NCBI RefSeq assembly: GCF_003344345.1
Contig: NZ_QPIP01000076.1
Coordinates: forward strand, 1-7,372
Origin: Wolbachia endosymbiont of Cylisticus convexus
Lineage (GTDB): Bacteria > Pseudomonadota > Alphaproteobacteria > Rickettsiales > Anaplasmataceae
DNA: 7,372 nucleotides
Direction: 5' to 3'
Position numbers and translations under genes: made by a program. Below, one piece after another: positions 6,263-7,372 of this stretch. Under the pieces are notes generated by a model. The model was not told the origin of the DNA and searched no databases. It was given only the letters and a program-made list of their open reading frames with translations. Position 1 is the stretch's first letter. Each line of letters begins with the position of its first letter.

Positions 6263-6273
6263 AAAGAGGCAAA

Positions 6274-7372
6274 ATGTTATTAAAATCATTCAAGCAACTA
6301 TTCAATAAACCAAAACCAAAAAGTTCTGCATGGGATGCAGCAGGCTCAGGAAGAAGATTTTTTCACTTTCAACCAGAGTTAGGAAGTATAAACAATTTGC
6401 TGTCTCAAAGCCTTGAAACTTTACGTAGTAGATCACGTGACATGGTGAGAAAAAATCCATATGCAGCAAATATAATTGATACCATAGTGAGTAATTCTAT
6501 TGGAACAGGAATAAAACCACAATCAAAAGCAAGAGATGGAGAATTTCGAAAGAAAGTGCAAGAGTTATGGCTAAAATGGACAGATGAAGCAGATAGCTGT
6601 GGAATAAGTGATTTTTATGGATTACAAGCTCTAGTATGCAGAAGTATGATAGAGGGAGGAGAATGTTTTGTACGTTTAAGAACGAGAAAGCTGGAAGATA
6701 GATTTTCTGTACCATTGCAACTTCAAGTATTGGAATCAGAGCATTTGGACAATAAGAGCAATCAAACACTAGCCAATGGTAATGTAATAAGAAACGGGAT
6801 TGAGTTTAACAGGCTTGGGCAAAGAGAGGCATATTACCTATTTAAGGAACACCCTGGTGAAAGCACTTTTGGTGAATCAGTGAGAGTGCCAGCAAACGAT
6901 GTTTTACATATCTATAAACCACTGAGACCTGGGCAAATTAGAGATGGCTTTCTAGTATACTGCTAAAGCTCTATGAACTTGATCAATATGATGATGCAGA
7001 ATTAGTGAGAAAAAAGACAGCAGCGATGTTTGCAGGGTTTATTATGAGACTTGATCCTGAGGCAAATATTTTAGGAGAAGGTGAAAGTAATGAGCAAGGA
7101 GTAGCACTATCTGGACTGGAACCTGGAACAATGCAGCTTTTAGACCCAGGAGAAGATATAAAATTTTCAGAGCCGTCTGATGTTGGAGGAAGTTATGAAG
7201 CATTCATGAGACAGCAACTGAGGGCAATAGCAATAGGTACAGGGATAACATATGAACAGCTAACAGGAAGGTGTTAATTACTCATCAATCAGAGCAGGAT
7301 TAATAGAGTTTCGTCGTCGATGCGCTATGCTGCAACATAACATTATGGTATTCCAATTTTGCAGACCAGTAT
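6274..7372 (+). pseudogene. Phage portal protein, lambda gpB family, two frameshifts, 3' end outside window
   Basis: ATG 6274 has AGAGG four bases upstream. The first 230-residue frame matches the family: SAWDAAGSGRR (18-28), LRSRSRDMVRKNPYAANIIDTIV (50-72), SIGTGIKP (75-82), GGECFVRLR (128-136) and HIYKPLRPGQIR (212-223). It then shifts and stops at 6964-6966. From 6945 the next frame resumes with WLSSILLKLYELDQYDDAELV and runs to GTGITYEQLTG, stopping at TAA 7275-7277. From 7270 a third frame resumes with GVNYSSIRAGLIEFRRR to the window end. Portals form the dodecameric ring at the head vertex through which DNA enters and to which terminase docks. Each join lacks a few conserved residues, so about 7 bases are missing near 6943 and about 8 near 7269. 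No useful truncated product is obvious. Confidence 0.88.

Noticed and set aside
1..7372. CRISPR arrays, tRNA or rRNA genes, insertion sequences
   Set aside because: I saw no regularly spaced repeat series, no cloverleaf-like or rRNA-like sequence, and no transposase or terminal inverted repeats.

Overview
The window looks like part of the head-and-packaging module of a temperate phage of the WO family, integrated in a Wolbachia (Rickettsiales) genome. The evidence is AT-rich sequence with short spacers and all confident genes on the plus strand. The gene order is also typical of WO: RuvC-like resolvase, ParB-fused DNA methyltransferase, small terminase, ankyrin-repeat gene, GpA-type large terminase, gpW-like connector, RelB/RelE-type pair, lambda-gpB-type portal. 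The assignment rests on recognised protein families and remembered gene order, not on a database search.

Layout: 1-192 is the 3' end of a RuvC-like nuclease gene. 193-301 is a spacer with a GC-rich, palindrome-containing patch. 302-1513 encodes a ParB-domain/DNA methyltransferase fusion. 1530-2006 encodes a small HTH protein, probably the terminase small subunit. 2010-3452 encodes a 480-residue ankyrin-repeat protein with two C-terminal membrane segments. 3474-5290 is the large terminase, broken by frameshift near 4079-4097. 5294-5527 is gpW-like. 5567-6145 is a toxin-antitoxin pair behind a near-consensus promoter. 6146-6273 is a spacer with a 25-bp direct repeat. 6274-7372 is the portal gene, broken at about 6943 and 7269 and running off the window.

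In a working phage the terminase subunits would cut and pump DNA through the portal into the procapsid, and gpW would close the filled head. The methyltransferase would mark the DNA. The ankyrin protein and toxin-antitoxin pair are cargo set among the morphogenesis genes. Here the large terminase and portal are both frameshifted while the methyltransferase, small terminase, ankyrin protein, gpW and antitoxin frames are intact. This suggests a prophage that can no longer package DNA but keeps its accessory genes. The toxin also has no ATG, GTG or TTG codon where its N-terminus should start. Sequencing error cannot be excluded for the frameshifts.
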